Source: Streptosporangiaceae bacterium
GTDB taxonomy: Bacteria; Actinomycetota; Actinomycetes; Streptosporangiales; Streptosporangiaceae
Direction: 5' to 3'
DNA length: 41,338 nt
Assembly: GCA_030041275.1 (NCBI GenBank)
Contig: JASHOE010000209.1
Coordinates: forward strand, 1 to 41,338
How positions within the stretch are numbered: the stretch's first letter is position 1; each line of letters opens with the position of its first letter. The notes beneath the pieces were generated by a model that was given only the letters and a program-made list of their open reading frames with translations, did not search any database and had not been told where the DNA came from. The translations under genes were made by a program, and so were the position numbers. Of the stretch, positions 1 to 7,494 are shown piece after piece.

Positions 1-74
1 CGGCCACTACCTCTGAGGCCGTGGAGCTGACGGCGGGGACTCGCCCTAGGCGGCAGCGTCGCTTCAGTCGCCGG

Positions 75-99
75 GGAGCCGGACGGCTCCGTTCCGTCC
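75..99 (-). terminator. Weak candidate terminator after ilvE
   Basis: Two alternative short stems lie just past the ilvE stop codon: GGAGCC/GGCTCC (75-80 with 85-90) and GGACGG/CCGTCC (81-86 with 94-99). They are mutually exclusive and only 6 bp long, with no T-tract, so this is a weak call. Positions 1-74 hold nothing else I can name. Confidence 0.3.
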
Positions 100-103
100 T
101 GGG

Positions 104-1219
104 CTACGCGATTGCGTGCATCCAGCCGTAGCGGTCCGCCTTGCGTCCGTACTGGATGCCCACGAGCTCGTCACGCAGGAGGCTCGTGACCGGGCCCGCC
201 GTGCCGTCGCCGATCATCCAGTCGCCGCCCGCGCTGCGCACCGCGCCGATCGGGGTGATCACCGCCGCTGTCCCGCACGCGAACACCTCGGTGATCTCAC
301 CCGACGCGCAGTCCGACCGCCACTCGGCGACCGACAGCTTGCCTTCATAGGCCGGAATGCCGAGGTCGGGGCCCAGCTTGAGGAGCGAGTCCCTGGTGAT
401 ACCAGGCAGCAGGGAGCCGGTCAGGGCAGGCGTCATGATCCGCGCGTCCGAGCCGGATCCGTAGACGAAGCAGACGTTCATGCCGCCCATCTCCTCAACC
501 CACTGGCGCTGCGCCGCGTCTAGCCAGACGACCTGGTCGCAGCCGTGGTCGACCGCCTGCTGCTGGCCGGCAAAAGCCGCCGCGTAGTTGCCGCCGCACT
601 TGGCCTCGCCGGTACCGCCTGGCGCGGCTCTGGTGTAGTCCTCCGACAGCCACACCGTGACCGGCTTGACCTCGCCGCCGAAATACCCCGCCACCGGCGA
701 GGCGATGAGCGTGAACAGGTAGTCCGAAGACGGATGGTTCACGCCGAGCCCCACCTTGGTCGCGATCGCGAACGGGCGCAGATACAGGCTGTGCCCATCC
801 GCCGTGGGGACCCAGTCCCGGTCGTGCTCCACGAGCAGCTCAATGGCGCGGACGAACACCGACTCCGGGAGTTCGGGCATGGCCATGCGGGCTGCGGAGC
901 GGTTGAAGCGCGCCGCGTTCGCGTGCGGCCGGAACGCCGCGACAGAACGGTTGGGCTGGGCGTAGGCCTTGAGTCCCTCGAAGATCTCTTGGCCGTAGTG
1001 GAACACCTGGGCGGCCGGGTCCAGCGCGATAGGACCGTACGGCTCGACGCGCGCGTCGTGCCAGCCTTTGGCCTCGGACCAGCGGATGGTCGCCATGTGG
1101 TCGGTGAATACCCGGCCGAAACCCGGATCGGTCAGCAGCTGCGCCCTGGCGTCCGCCGGGACAGGATTGCGGCTGGCACGAATCTCGAAGTCAAGCTCTT
1201 CGGTCGGGCTGGCGTTCAT
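104..1219 (-). CDS. ilvE: Branched-chain amino acid aminotransferase
   Basis: PLP-dependent class IV aminotransferase that interconverts valine, leucine and isoleucine with their 2-oxo acids using 2-oxoglutarate/glutamate, the last step of branched-chain amino acid synthesis; cytosolic. The 371-residue length fits the actinobacterial/eukaryotic IlvE type. Family motifs seen include FHYGQEIFEGLKAY near residue 74, LYLRPF near 145, and the PLP lysine in GEAKCGGNYAA (about K207). I chose ATG 1219 because GAGAGG lies 7 nt upstream and homology begins right after it; a longer frame to 1321 adds a low-complexity tail that overlaps the small gene upstream. It lies 67 nt downstream of a 45-codon gene on the same strand, so the two are probably co-transcribed. 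Confidence 0.95.
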   Translation of the reverse strand: MNASPTEELDFEIRASRNPVPADARAQLLTDPGFGRVFTDHMATIRWSEAKGWHDARVEPYGPIALDPAAQVFHYGQEIFEGLKAYAQPNRSVAAFRPHANAARFNRSAARMAMPELPESVFVRAIELLVEHDRDWVPTADGHSLYLRPFAIATKVGLGVNHPSSDYLFTLIASPVAGYFGGEVKPVTVWLSEDYTRAAPGGTGEAKCGGNYAAAFAGQQQAVDHGCDQVVWLDAAQRQWVEEMGGMNVCFVYGSGSDARIMTPALTGSLLPGITRDSLLKLGPDLGIPAYEGKLSVAEWRSDCASGEITEVFACGTAAVITPIGAVRSAGGDWMIGDGTAGPVTSLLRDELVGIQYGRKADRYGWMHAIA

Positions 1220-1286
1220 GACGATCCTCTCGGTGTTCAACAGGGCCCGCGGCCGGCGCGAGCCGGCTGCGGCCCGCTCCCTGGCT

Positions 1287-1424
1287 TTAGTTGTAGGTGT
1301 CGGTGGCGGTGGCGCCGTCACCGCCGTTGTCGCGGCGGTCCATCGCCTCCTGGACCGCTTCCTGTGCTCGCCGCCGAGCTGTTTGTGAGTCGGCCTCGGC
1401 GGTACTTGGCTGTGTTCCTGACAT
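1287..1424 (-). CDS. Small hydrophilic protein (45 aa) upstream of ilvE
   Basis: A 45-codon ORF, ATG at 1424 and TAA at 1287, with a near-ideal ribosome binding site (AGGAG, 8 nt before ATG). The product starts MSGTQPSTAEADSQ, has a charged, Ala/Gln/Arg-rich, likely helical middle (RRRAQEAVQEAMDRRDN) and a Gly/Asp/Thr-rich tail ending TDTYN. There is no signal peptide, membrane segment or cysteine. I do not recognise the family. It sits 67 nt before ilvE on the same strand. The strong Shine-Dalgarno sequence and the regular codon use make translation likely; function is unknown. Confidence 0.6.
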   Translation of the reverse strand: MSGTQPSTAEADSQTARRRAQEAVQEAMDRRDNGGDGATATDTYN

Positions 1425-1429
1425 CGCGG

Positions 1430-1489
1430 TTACTCCTCGCGGGCGTCCTGACTTGGCAGGCAGGCCAGCTGAGGCGAGATCGCGGTCAT
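1430..1489 (-). other. Possible 19-codon leader ORF
   Basis: ATG at 1489 opens a 19-codon frame whose product is MTAISPQLACLPSQDAREE. Its last codons (GAG GAG TAA) contain the Shine-Dalgarno sequence of the 45-aa gene, and the stop is 5 nt before that gene's ATG. This is the geometry of a translationally coupled leader peptide. No Shine-Dalgarno sequence of its own is obvious, so this could be chance. Confidence 0.25.
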
Positions 1490-2004
1490 CCGGTCGTGAT
1501 ATCCCCGGCTCGTCCGCAGTGCTGCACGGGCTTTGCGCCTACCGCCCGGACACGGAACTGCGTCGAGCGGGCTGCGGAATGCCGAGCTGCGGCAGAGGAT
1601 GCGTCCCCGGAATCCGGACTGCGGCCAGCGCCTCACCCCCGCAGCGGGTCGCCGGCCTGCCCTGGATCAGGTCCCGCTACGGCTGCTAAGGATGAGTACG
1701 AAGCGCCGCATGATGATCAGATCGTATCCGACCCTTTCGACTGGTGTCAGGCCGTGGCGCAAATTTTGTTGGACGACCAAGTATTTTTTGATCTCTGCTC
1801 CTGGTCCACGAAGCTGGACCGGCGATGTGCTCCCGGTTACCCTCAAAGCAGTGGCAGCGCACCTCCTGCCTGCTTCCGAGCCGCCCCCCGGCCCGCGCCG
1901 CGGCGGCAACGAGGACAAGGGTCCCAAGACTCGGGTGCCGTACTTGGTCATGCCATTCATCGTGGCGGGCTGACGCGGGCCGACCCGCCAGGAAGAGATG
2001 CAGC
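1490..2004. other. Intergenic region, about 515 bp, divergent promoters
   Basis: Separates the leftward ilvE group from the rightward coiled-coil gene. Around 1740-1800 base composition drops sharply (runs such as AAATTTTG and TATTTTTTG), which suggests a promoter or a region of unusual origin. A rightward frame of about 93 codons from ATG 1692 to TGA 1973 exists but has mixed codon use and no recognisable domain, so I do not call it a gene. Confidence 0.4.
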
Positions 2005-3045
2005 ATGACTCGCGACAAGGCAATGAAGGCTGCGATCAGGCAGCGCATGGCCGAAACCGGAGAGGCCTACAGCGTCGCCAGGCACGCCGTGATCGGAGCA
2101 CAGGACCAGAACGCCGCCGACAGCCGCACGACGGGCGTTACGGACATGGGCGCCACGGAGCTGATGGCATCGGAGCCAGTTGCCACAGAACTGATGGCCA
2201 CGGAACTGATGGCCACGGAGCCAGTGGCCACTGACACGGGTGCGGGGCGGGCGGGGTCGGGGGCCGCGCAGCTCGCCCCTCTGCGGGCGCTCACGCCGCT
2301 TCGGCCGATATCGCCACCCAGGCCTGTACCACCGCCATCGCCGGTGCTGCCACCGAGTTCGTCCCCGCACGAGTCCGACCACCCGTTGCGGCGGCCGGAC
2401 GTCGAGGACAGCGCTGACGTCGCTGACAGCGCTGACCTCGCCCAGCAGCACGCGGATCAGCTAAGGCTGGCAGCCGACCGCGCCCGCCAGAACGCCGACC
2501 GGAGCCAGGAGGCAGCCGGGCATGCGGAGGAGGAAGCTGAGCTGGCGCGAGAGCGGGCTGACCTCGCGGACGAGGCCGTTTTTTTGGCGGTCGGGCAGAC
2601 GAGCACAGGTGAGCTCGGCACGTTGCGCCAGGAAGCGAAGAACGCGCACGGCCGTGCAGCACGCGCCGAACGGCGTGCCCAGCGAGCGCAGGAGGACGCC
2701 GAACGTGCGCAGGAGGACGCCGACCTGGCCGAAGAGCGGGCGGACGAGGGCCAGGAGCGTGCTGATGAGCTGGCGGAGCTGGCCGACCAGGCCCAGAACC
2801 TAGCCGACGAGGCCCAGGATCTGGCCGACCAGGCCGCCAGGCGAGGCGCTTGGGCGCGGCACGAAGCCAGGTGGGCGGAGCAGGGCGCAGAGCGGACGGA
2901 CCGCTTCCGCGAGCGGCTTGACCGAGCCTGGCAGCGCGCCGACTCGCTGCTAGTAGGCGCCGAGCACCTGGTCCGGAGGGCCGAGCAGGAGTGGTCGAGA
3001 GCCTCCGGGCGGCGCGAGGAGCCCGAGGAGGACAAGCGCACATAA
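2005..3045 (+). CDS. Repeat-rich coiled-coil protein
   Basis: 346 residues from ATG 2005, preceded by GGAAGAG at 7 nt spacing; the open frame upstream to 1825 lacks gene-like composition. The N-terminus holds a short motif, AAIRQRMAETGEAYSVARHA (residues about 9-28), that I associate with the N-termini of several actinobacterial proteins of unknown function. Then come pentapeptide repeats of the form E-[LP]-[MV]-A-T (residues about 47-76), a proline-rich linker (about 95-120), and from about 135 to 330 a nearly uninterrupted Ala/Glu/Asp/Arg/Gln-rich helix with heptad-like units (ADELAEL, ADQAQNL, ADEAQDL), i.e. a long coiled coil. There is no signal peptide or membrane helix. A strong terminator follows, so it is probably monocistronic. 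Function unknown; a structural, scaffold or stress-protection role is only inference. Confidence 0.8.
   Translation: MTRDKAMKAAIRQRMAETGEAYSVARHAVIGAQDQNAADSRTTGVTDMGATELMASEPVATELMATELMATEPVATDTGAGRAGSGAAQLAPLRALTPLRPISPPRPVPPPSPVLPPSSSPHESDHPLRRPDVEDSADVADSADLAQQHADQLRLAADRARQNADRSQEAAGHAEEEAELARERADLADEAVFLAVGQTSTGELGTLRQEAKNAHGRAARAERRAQRAQEDAERAQEDADLAEERADEGQERADELAELADQAQNLADEAQDLADQAARRGAWARHEARWAEQGAERTDRFRERLDRAWQRADSLLVGAEHLVRRAEQEWSRASGRREEPEEDKRT
2143..2232 (+). repeat. 15-bp in-frame tandem repeat
   Basis: Six consecutive 15-bp units inside the coiled-coil gene encode five-residue repeats (DMGAT, ELMAS, EPVAT, ELMAT, ELMAT, EPVAT). Units 4 and 5 are identical or nearly so at DNA level, consistent with recent duplication by slippage. 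Confidence 0.85.
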
Positions 3046-3083
3046 CGACTGTCGGCCTGGCCACCCGGCAGACCTGGCGGACA

Positions 3084-3121
3084 GCCGGGCCGTCCCGATG
3101 ATGATGTCGGGACGGCCCGGC
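3084..3121 (+). terminator. Strong hairpin terminator (15-bp stem)
   Basis: A perfect 15-bp inverted repeat, GCCGGGCCGTCCCGA (3084-3098) and its complement (3107-3121), encloses the loop TGATGATG. It starts 39 nt after the coiled-coil gene's stop codon. There is no T-tract, as is usual for high-GC actinobacterial terminators. Confidence 0.85.
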
Positions 3122-3218
3122 CGCGCCGATCCGCGCGGGGCCAATGGGTCAGCGCCTGCGCCCGCCTAGGCGGTGTGAGCTGCTATCACTCGTGCCCTGG
3201 TTATGACAGGCTGACCGC

Positions 3219-4661
3219 ATGCTTGACCGAATAGAAAAAGCCGCTGCCAAACGCAGGCTGGCGCGGCGCGGCGCAGGTCCTGGAGCGCGCCCAGAGGGCA
3301 CCGTTCCGATAGGCACCGACCGGCTGCCGCAAATCGAGCACATAGTGATCCTGATGATGGAAAACCATTCCTACGACAACTACTTAGGGATGCTCGAGGG
3401 TCGCGGAGATGGACTGCCGCGCGATGCGCAAGGCATGCCGTCATCGACGAACAAGGCGGAGGACGGCACGGCCGTCCGGATGCATCACTTCGATGGCACC
3501 AGACAGAAGGCCGGCATTCCGACGCAGACCTGGAATGCCTCTCACATCCAGTGGGCTGACGGCCGGTGCGACGGCTTTGTCCAGAGCATCGAACGCACCA
3601 TCCCCGGCCGGGACGCCTCGATAGCAATGACCTATTGGGACAGGAACGACCTGCCGTTCTACTACGGACTAGCGAGGACGTTCCCGTTAGCAACCCGCTG
3701 GTTTTGTTCGTGCCTGGGCCCCACGTTTCCCAACCGGCGGTTCATGATCTCGGGCACGGCGCACGGGCTCATCGACGACCTGCCGTTCGGCATGGTCGAC
3801 TACCCTGCCTCAGGCACGATCTTCGACCTGCTTTCCGCGCACGGGATTAGCTGGGCCAACTACCATCACGTGTCGCCGATCCGGGTTAACTGGCGCCTGC
3901 TGTCACGCGCTTCTGGACTGAACGCCCTGCGCGTACTCGGGGCAGTCGTGGCGGCGGCCTTCCCGCAGCTCGTCCCGGCGCTCGAGAGCAAGCTGCAAAC
4001 TACCGCTGGTCTCTACCCGCTCGGTTTGCTGCGATCGATCAACCACCTGCGCCCGATCGCGTCTTTCTGGCAACTAGCCAGGGCGGGAAAGCTGCCCGCG
4101 GTCAGCATCGTCGATCCCGACTTTGGCTCGTGCTCCGAGGAGAACCCGCAGGATATTCACGTTGGCGAAGGATTCGCGGCCAAGGTGATCAACGCCGTGA
4201 TGAATGGCAAGGGATGGCCCAAGACCCTGCTGATCTGGCTGTACGACGAACACGGCGGCTACTTCGATCATGTCGACCCGCCCCCGGCCGTAGAGCCGGA
4301 CGACGTGCCGGGCCACAGCCTGCTGGAGCGCAACCCATTTCTGCGGCTGATCCTCTCCTTCACCAGTTACGCCAAGCAACTCCGGGCGGCTGACGACGGA
4401 CCTACCACCTATGACCGGCTGGGCTTCCGGGTCCCCGCAGTGATCGTCTCGCCCTATGCCAAACAGGGATACGTGACAAGTACGGTCTACGACCACACGT
4501 CGATACTCAAGCTCATCGAACGGAAATGGAACCTCCCGCCGCTGACCAGGCGGGACGCCGCCGCAACGGATCCGCTTGACGCTGTGGACTTCGACAGTCC
4601 GCCCCATTTCCTGACTCCGCCGAAACTTCCTGCGCCAGCCAGGCAATGGCATGGACAATAG
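3219..4661 (+). CDS. Phosphoesterase family protein (phospholipase C/acid phosphatase type)
   Basis: 480 residues of the alkaline-phosphatase-superfamily phosphoesterase group (Pfam PF04185), which includes bacterial phospholipases C and AcpA-type acid phosphatases. Seen: IVILMMENHSYDNYLG (residues 42-57; metal-binding E48/N49), GPTFPNRRFMISGTA (167-181), EENPQDIHVGEG (308-319), and the metal-site motif YDEHGGYFDHVDPP (342-355). Most family members are exported by a Tat or Sec signal. Here the N-terminus is a short basic stretch (KAAAKRRLARR) with no hydrophobic core, so the protein may be cytoplasmic. The start ATG 3219 has only a weak AGG upstream, but no better start fits. The substrate is not predictable; phosphodiester or phosphomonoester cleavage is the family expectation. 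Confidence 0.88.
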   Translation: MLDRIEKAAAKRRLARRGAGPGARPEGTVPIGTDRLPQIEHIVILMMENHSYDNYLGMLEGRGDGLPRDAQGMPSSTNKAEDGTAVRMHHFDGTRQKAGIPTQTWNASHIQWADGRCDGFVQSIERTIPGRDASIAMTYWDRNDLPFYYGLARTFPLATRWFCSCLGPTFPNRRFMISGTAHGLIDDLPFGMVDYPASGTIFDLLSAHGISWANYHHVSPIRVNWRLLSRASGLNALRVLGAVVAAAFPQLVPALESKLQTTAGLYPLGLLRSINHLRPIASFWQLARAGKLPAVSIVDPDFGSCSEENPQDIHVGEGFAAKVINAVMNGKGWPKTLLIWLYDEHGGYFDHVDPPPAVEPDDVPGHSLLERNPFLRLILSFTSYAKQLRAADDGPTTYDRLGFRVPAVIVSPYAKQGYVTSTVYDHTSILKLIERKWNLPPLTRRDAAATDPLDAVDFDSPPHFLTPPKLPAPARQWHGQ

Positions 4662-4732
4662 CGCGAGTCAGTGCTCTCATCCGTTTATCCCTGGGGCTGA
4701 TATCAGCCCGAGGGCCTGAAAGGGGGGTTCCG

Positions 4733-5998
4733 GTGGCAGAGGAGAATGACCTAGGGGGCGCTGCGGTCGCCGAACCAGCGAACGACGCCGCGACGGTCGT
4801 GGGCAAGGGGCATCCAGCTGTCAGCCAGCTGACCGAGCTGTCCGAGGCGTCTCTCGTGCCCACCAGTGGTGACGTCGTAGCGTTGCCGGCTGCTCTGCCG
4901 GGACCAGCGCTGACGCCGGTGCAGGTTGCGCTCTACACCGGATGGACCATGGCGGTGCTCTACGGAACCATCCCCAGCGATCCCTCATATCGCCTGTCCG
5001 AGCTGCCGACCGTTAACGAATTAGTGCCCGCCGAACGCAGGACGCTGGAGCTGGCTCGGCTGCGCCATCTGCTGGCGTGGCTACTGCCGGACTTCGCCGG
5101 CTCGGCCAGGATTTCCGAGATTCCTCGCGGTGACGACGGAGTGGAGCAGCACACACGGAAGACGATCCTGGAGTCCCTCAACCTCGCCATCCTGACCGCG
5201 CTCACGGCCAACCAGCCCGAGCTGCAGCTCGCCTACGAGCTAGGCCGATCACTGCGCGATACTGCGAACCCGCCCGGTGGCGGCGCGGACGGCCTCGAGG
5301 CGCAGCTGGACCGGCGCCGCATCGCGAAGCTCCAGGAATGGCTGCTGACTCTTTCGCCCGAGTTCCCGTCGGTGACCGCCGCGGTCGTGGCCGGCTCGAT
5401 CGGCCGATGGAGCGATCTTGCTGCTGTGACGGTCGATAAGAGCGGTGCCACGCACGAGTCGAGCCAGCAGCCGCGCCTGCCGCGGCTGCTCAGGCACAAG
5501 ACGGAGCCGCCGACCGCGCAAATCATGCTCGACTACCTGCTGCCGCAGGGCGATGTCTGGCTGATGCTCCTCACCGGGGAGCTGGCAACGTCGGGACTGC
5601 TGACCCCGGAGGGCTACGTCTCAGCAGGAGAGACAGCGCTGCGCCGTACCGGCGCGATTGCCCGCGGCGTAGTCCGGCATTACTGGTTCGCCCTGCTGTG
5701 CATTGCAGTGGCGCTCTTCGGCACGCTGTTCCTGGCGGGGCGCTATCTCGAGGGCGCCGGCAAGGTCTGGACGTCAATTGCCTGCATCGTTGGGGGGCTA
5801 GGCGCCTCCGTGCAGACGATTGCGTCGACGTCAGCACGGCTGGGCGCGGAAGCCGAACGACCGGTGTTCGCGGCGGCCGAAGAGGACGCGATGGCGTGGG
5901 CCATCACGAGCATGCCCCCGCTCACCCTCTCCCCTCGCAGTGTTCGCTATCTGCGCCGCGCCGGGGTTGCCCCGACATCCAGCCTCAGCCGTTTCTGA
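4733..5998 (+). CDS. Two-helix membrane protein of unknown function
   Basis: 421 residues from GTG 4733, which has the purine-rich GAAAGGGGGG close upstream; the alternative ATG 4646 overlaps the phosphoesterase stop. The N-terminal three quarters are soluble and mostly helical (segments such as VQVALYTGWTMAVLYG and LELARLRHLLAWLLPDF). Near the C-terminus lie two hydrophobic helices, YWFALLCIAVALFGTLFLAG (about 320-340) and WTSIACIVGGLGASVQTIA (about 350-370), then a conserved-looking tail (ARLGAEAERPVFAAAEEDAMAWAI). I recognise the style of an actinobacterial conserved hypothetical protein but no named family. It lies between a phosphoesterase and an S41 peptidase, all rightward, gaps of 71 and 100 nt, so shared expression is plausible but unproven. 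Confidence 0.75.
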   Translation: MAEENDLGGAAVAEPANDAATVVGKGHPAVSQLTELSEASLVPTSGDVVALPAALPGPALTPVQVALYTGWTMAVLYGTIPSDPSYRLSELPTVNELVPAERRTLELARLRHLLAWLLPDFAGSARISEIPRGDDGVEQHTRKTILESLNLAILTALTANQPELQLAYELGRSLRDTANPPGGGADGLEAQLDRRRIAKLQEWLLTLSPEFPSVTAAVVAGSIGRWSDLAAVTVDKSGATHESSQQPRLPRLLRHKTEPPTAQIMLDYLLPQGDVWLMLLTGELATSGLLTPEGYVSAGETALRRTGAIARGVVRHYWFALLCIAVALFGTLFLAGRYLEGAGKVWTSIACIVGGLGASVQTIASTSARLGAEAERPVFAAAEEDAMAWAITSMPPLTLSPRSVRYLRRAGVAPTSSLSRF

Positions 5999-6098
5999 GT
6001 CGAAGTGGCCCGCGTGACCGGGATCGTCTGCGCATAACCGCGCAGCTCACGGTCAACGGGAACCTTTCGGGCCGAAGCAACGTCTAGCGAGCGGTGGC

Positions 6099-7481
6099 GT
6101 GTTCGGGCTGGGTCGCAAACGGGGGCTGGCAGTGGAAGACGCGGAAAAGGCGCGGCTGGAGCGCCAGGTCAGTGATGAGATAGTGGCCCGCTTCCCGGCT
6201 GGCACTGTGCAGCGGGCCGTGCTGCTGGCCGAGGGAGACGACCCGCGGGTTGGTCCGGACGAGCTGCTCGTCCGGGTCTTTATCGGCCCAGCTGAGCCGG
6301 ACGGCGGCGAGCACTCCCTGGAAACCTGGGCACAGCAGCACGAGGGCGCCATGCGGCGACTCCGACGGGAGTTGTCGCTCCGGCTGCCGCCAGCCAGGCT
6401 GCTGGAGTTCACCACTGACGACGCCGATGCCAGCACCGCCCCGCGAATCACGATGGCGCACGACCCGGAACTCGCGGCGGAGCCGGTGCCACCGCGCGAG
6501 ATCGCGCAGACAGCGGCTTCGATCGTGCGGTCGAGGTACGTGTTCCCGGACCGCGGTGAGCAGGCCGCCGCGGCGATCGAGGCAAGGGTCGAGGCCGGTG
6601 AGTACGACGACCTAGACGAGGCCGCCCTGGCCGATCGGCTCACAAGCCAGCTGCGCGACGTGTGCGCAGACAAGCACCTGCGGGTGCGGACGCTTCCAGA
6701 ACACATGCGCCCGCGCCACCGGCCCGCGGGCCAGCCAGGCGGCCGGGACAAGGCCAGGCAGGACATGCGTGTCATGGGCCGACTGGACAACTTCGGCATT
6801 CACCGGGTTGAGCGGCTCGAAGGGAACGTCGGCTATCTGGACCTACGCCGCGTGGCCCTGCCCCAGAATGCGGGCCCTGCTATCGCCGCCGCGATGGAAC
6901 TGCTGACAGGTACCTACGCGCTCATCATCGACCTGCGGCGCAACGGTGGCGGATCGCCTGACGGCGTCGTGTTCTGGTGCAGCTACCTGTTCGACGGACC
7001 CGGAACGCACTTCAACGACATCTACGCTGCCGAGACGGGTGAGACCAGGCAGTTCTGGAGTCTGCCCTATGTGCCGGGCCCGCTCTACCTGGACAAGCCG
7101 GTCTACCTGCTGACCAGCCACGAGACGTTCTCCGGCGGTGAGGACTTCTGCTACACACTGCAGGCGCTTGGCCGCGCGACGCTCTTCGGCGAGACTACCG
7201 GCGGCGGGGCGCACCCGACCGGCACGCGCCCGCTCAGCCCGACCATGGCGATCTCCGTGCCGCACAGCAGGTCGGTTAACCCGATCACGGGCACGAACTG
7301 GGAGGGCACCGGCGTCGTGCCCGACGTATCCGTTCCGGCCGAGCGGGCGCTTGACGCCGCATACGATGTCGCGCTGCGGCACGTGCTCTCGCTTGAGCTG
7401 CCGCCGCCGATTGCGCAGGAGGCGCGCGAGGCGCTTGCCAGGCTGTCCGGTACCGACACAGACGCCACGCTGCGGGACTAA
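6099..7481 (+). CDS. S41-family peptidase with an extra N-terminal domain
   Basis: 460 residues from GTG 6099. Residues about 133 to 440 match the IRBP-like branch of S41 serine peptidases (C-terminal processing peptidase relatives): YVFPDRGEQAAAAIEARVEAG near 147, DKHLRV (191-196), IIDLRRNGGGSPDGV (276-290), and the nucleophile region TSHETFSGGEDF with Ser345, followed by GETTGGGAHP (364-373). Residues 1-130 are an extra charged domain (LLVRVFIGPAEP, ETWAQQHEGAMRRLRREL) that I do not recognise. There is no signal peptide or membrane anchor, unlike most S41 enzymes, so it may act in the cytoplasm. An alternative start is the GTG at codon 12, behind GGGGGCT. It converges on the beta-helix gene with only 13 nt between stops. 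Confidence 0.85.
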   Translation: MFGLGRKRGLAVEDAEKARLERQVSDEIVARFPAGTVQRAVLLAEGDDPRVGPDELLVRVFIGPAEPDGGEHSLETWAQQHEGAMRRLRRELSLRLPPARLLEFTTDDADASTAPRITMAHDPELAAEPVPPREIAQTAASIVRSRYVFPDRGEQAAAAIEARVEAGEYDDLDEAALADRLTSQLRDVCADKHLRVRTLPEHMRPRHRPAGQPGGRDKARQDMRVMGRLDNFGIHRVERLEGNVGYLDLRRVALPQNAGPAIAAAMELLTGTYALIIDLRRNGGGSPDGVVFWCSYLFDGPGTHFNDIYAAETGETRQFWSLPYVPGPLYLDKPVYLLTSHETFSGGEDFCYTLQALGRATLFGETTGGGAHPTGTRPLSPTMAISVPHSRSVNPITGTNWEGTGVVPDVSVPAERALDAAYDVALRHVLSLELPPPIAQEAREALARLSGTDTDATLRD

Positions 7482-7494
7482 CGCCGCGACACGT

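Noticed and set aside
1533..1973. Rightward frame of 146 codons (or 93 codons from ATG 1692)
   Set aside because: No ribosome site of standard quality, mixed codon use in its first half, overlaps an AT-rich promoter-like stretch, no recognisable domain.
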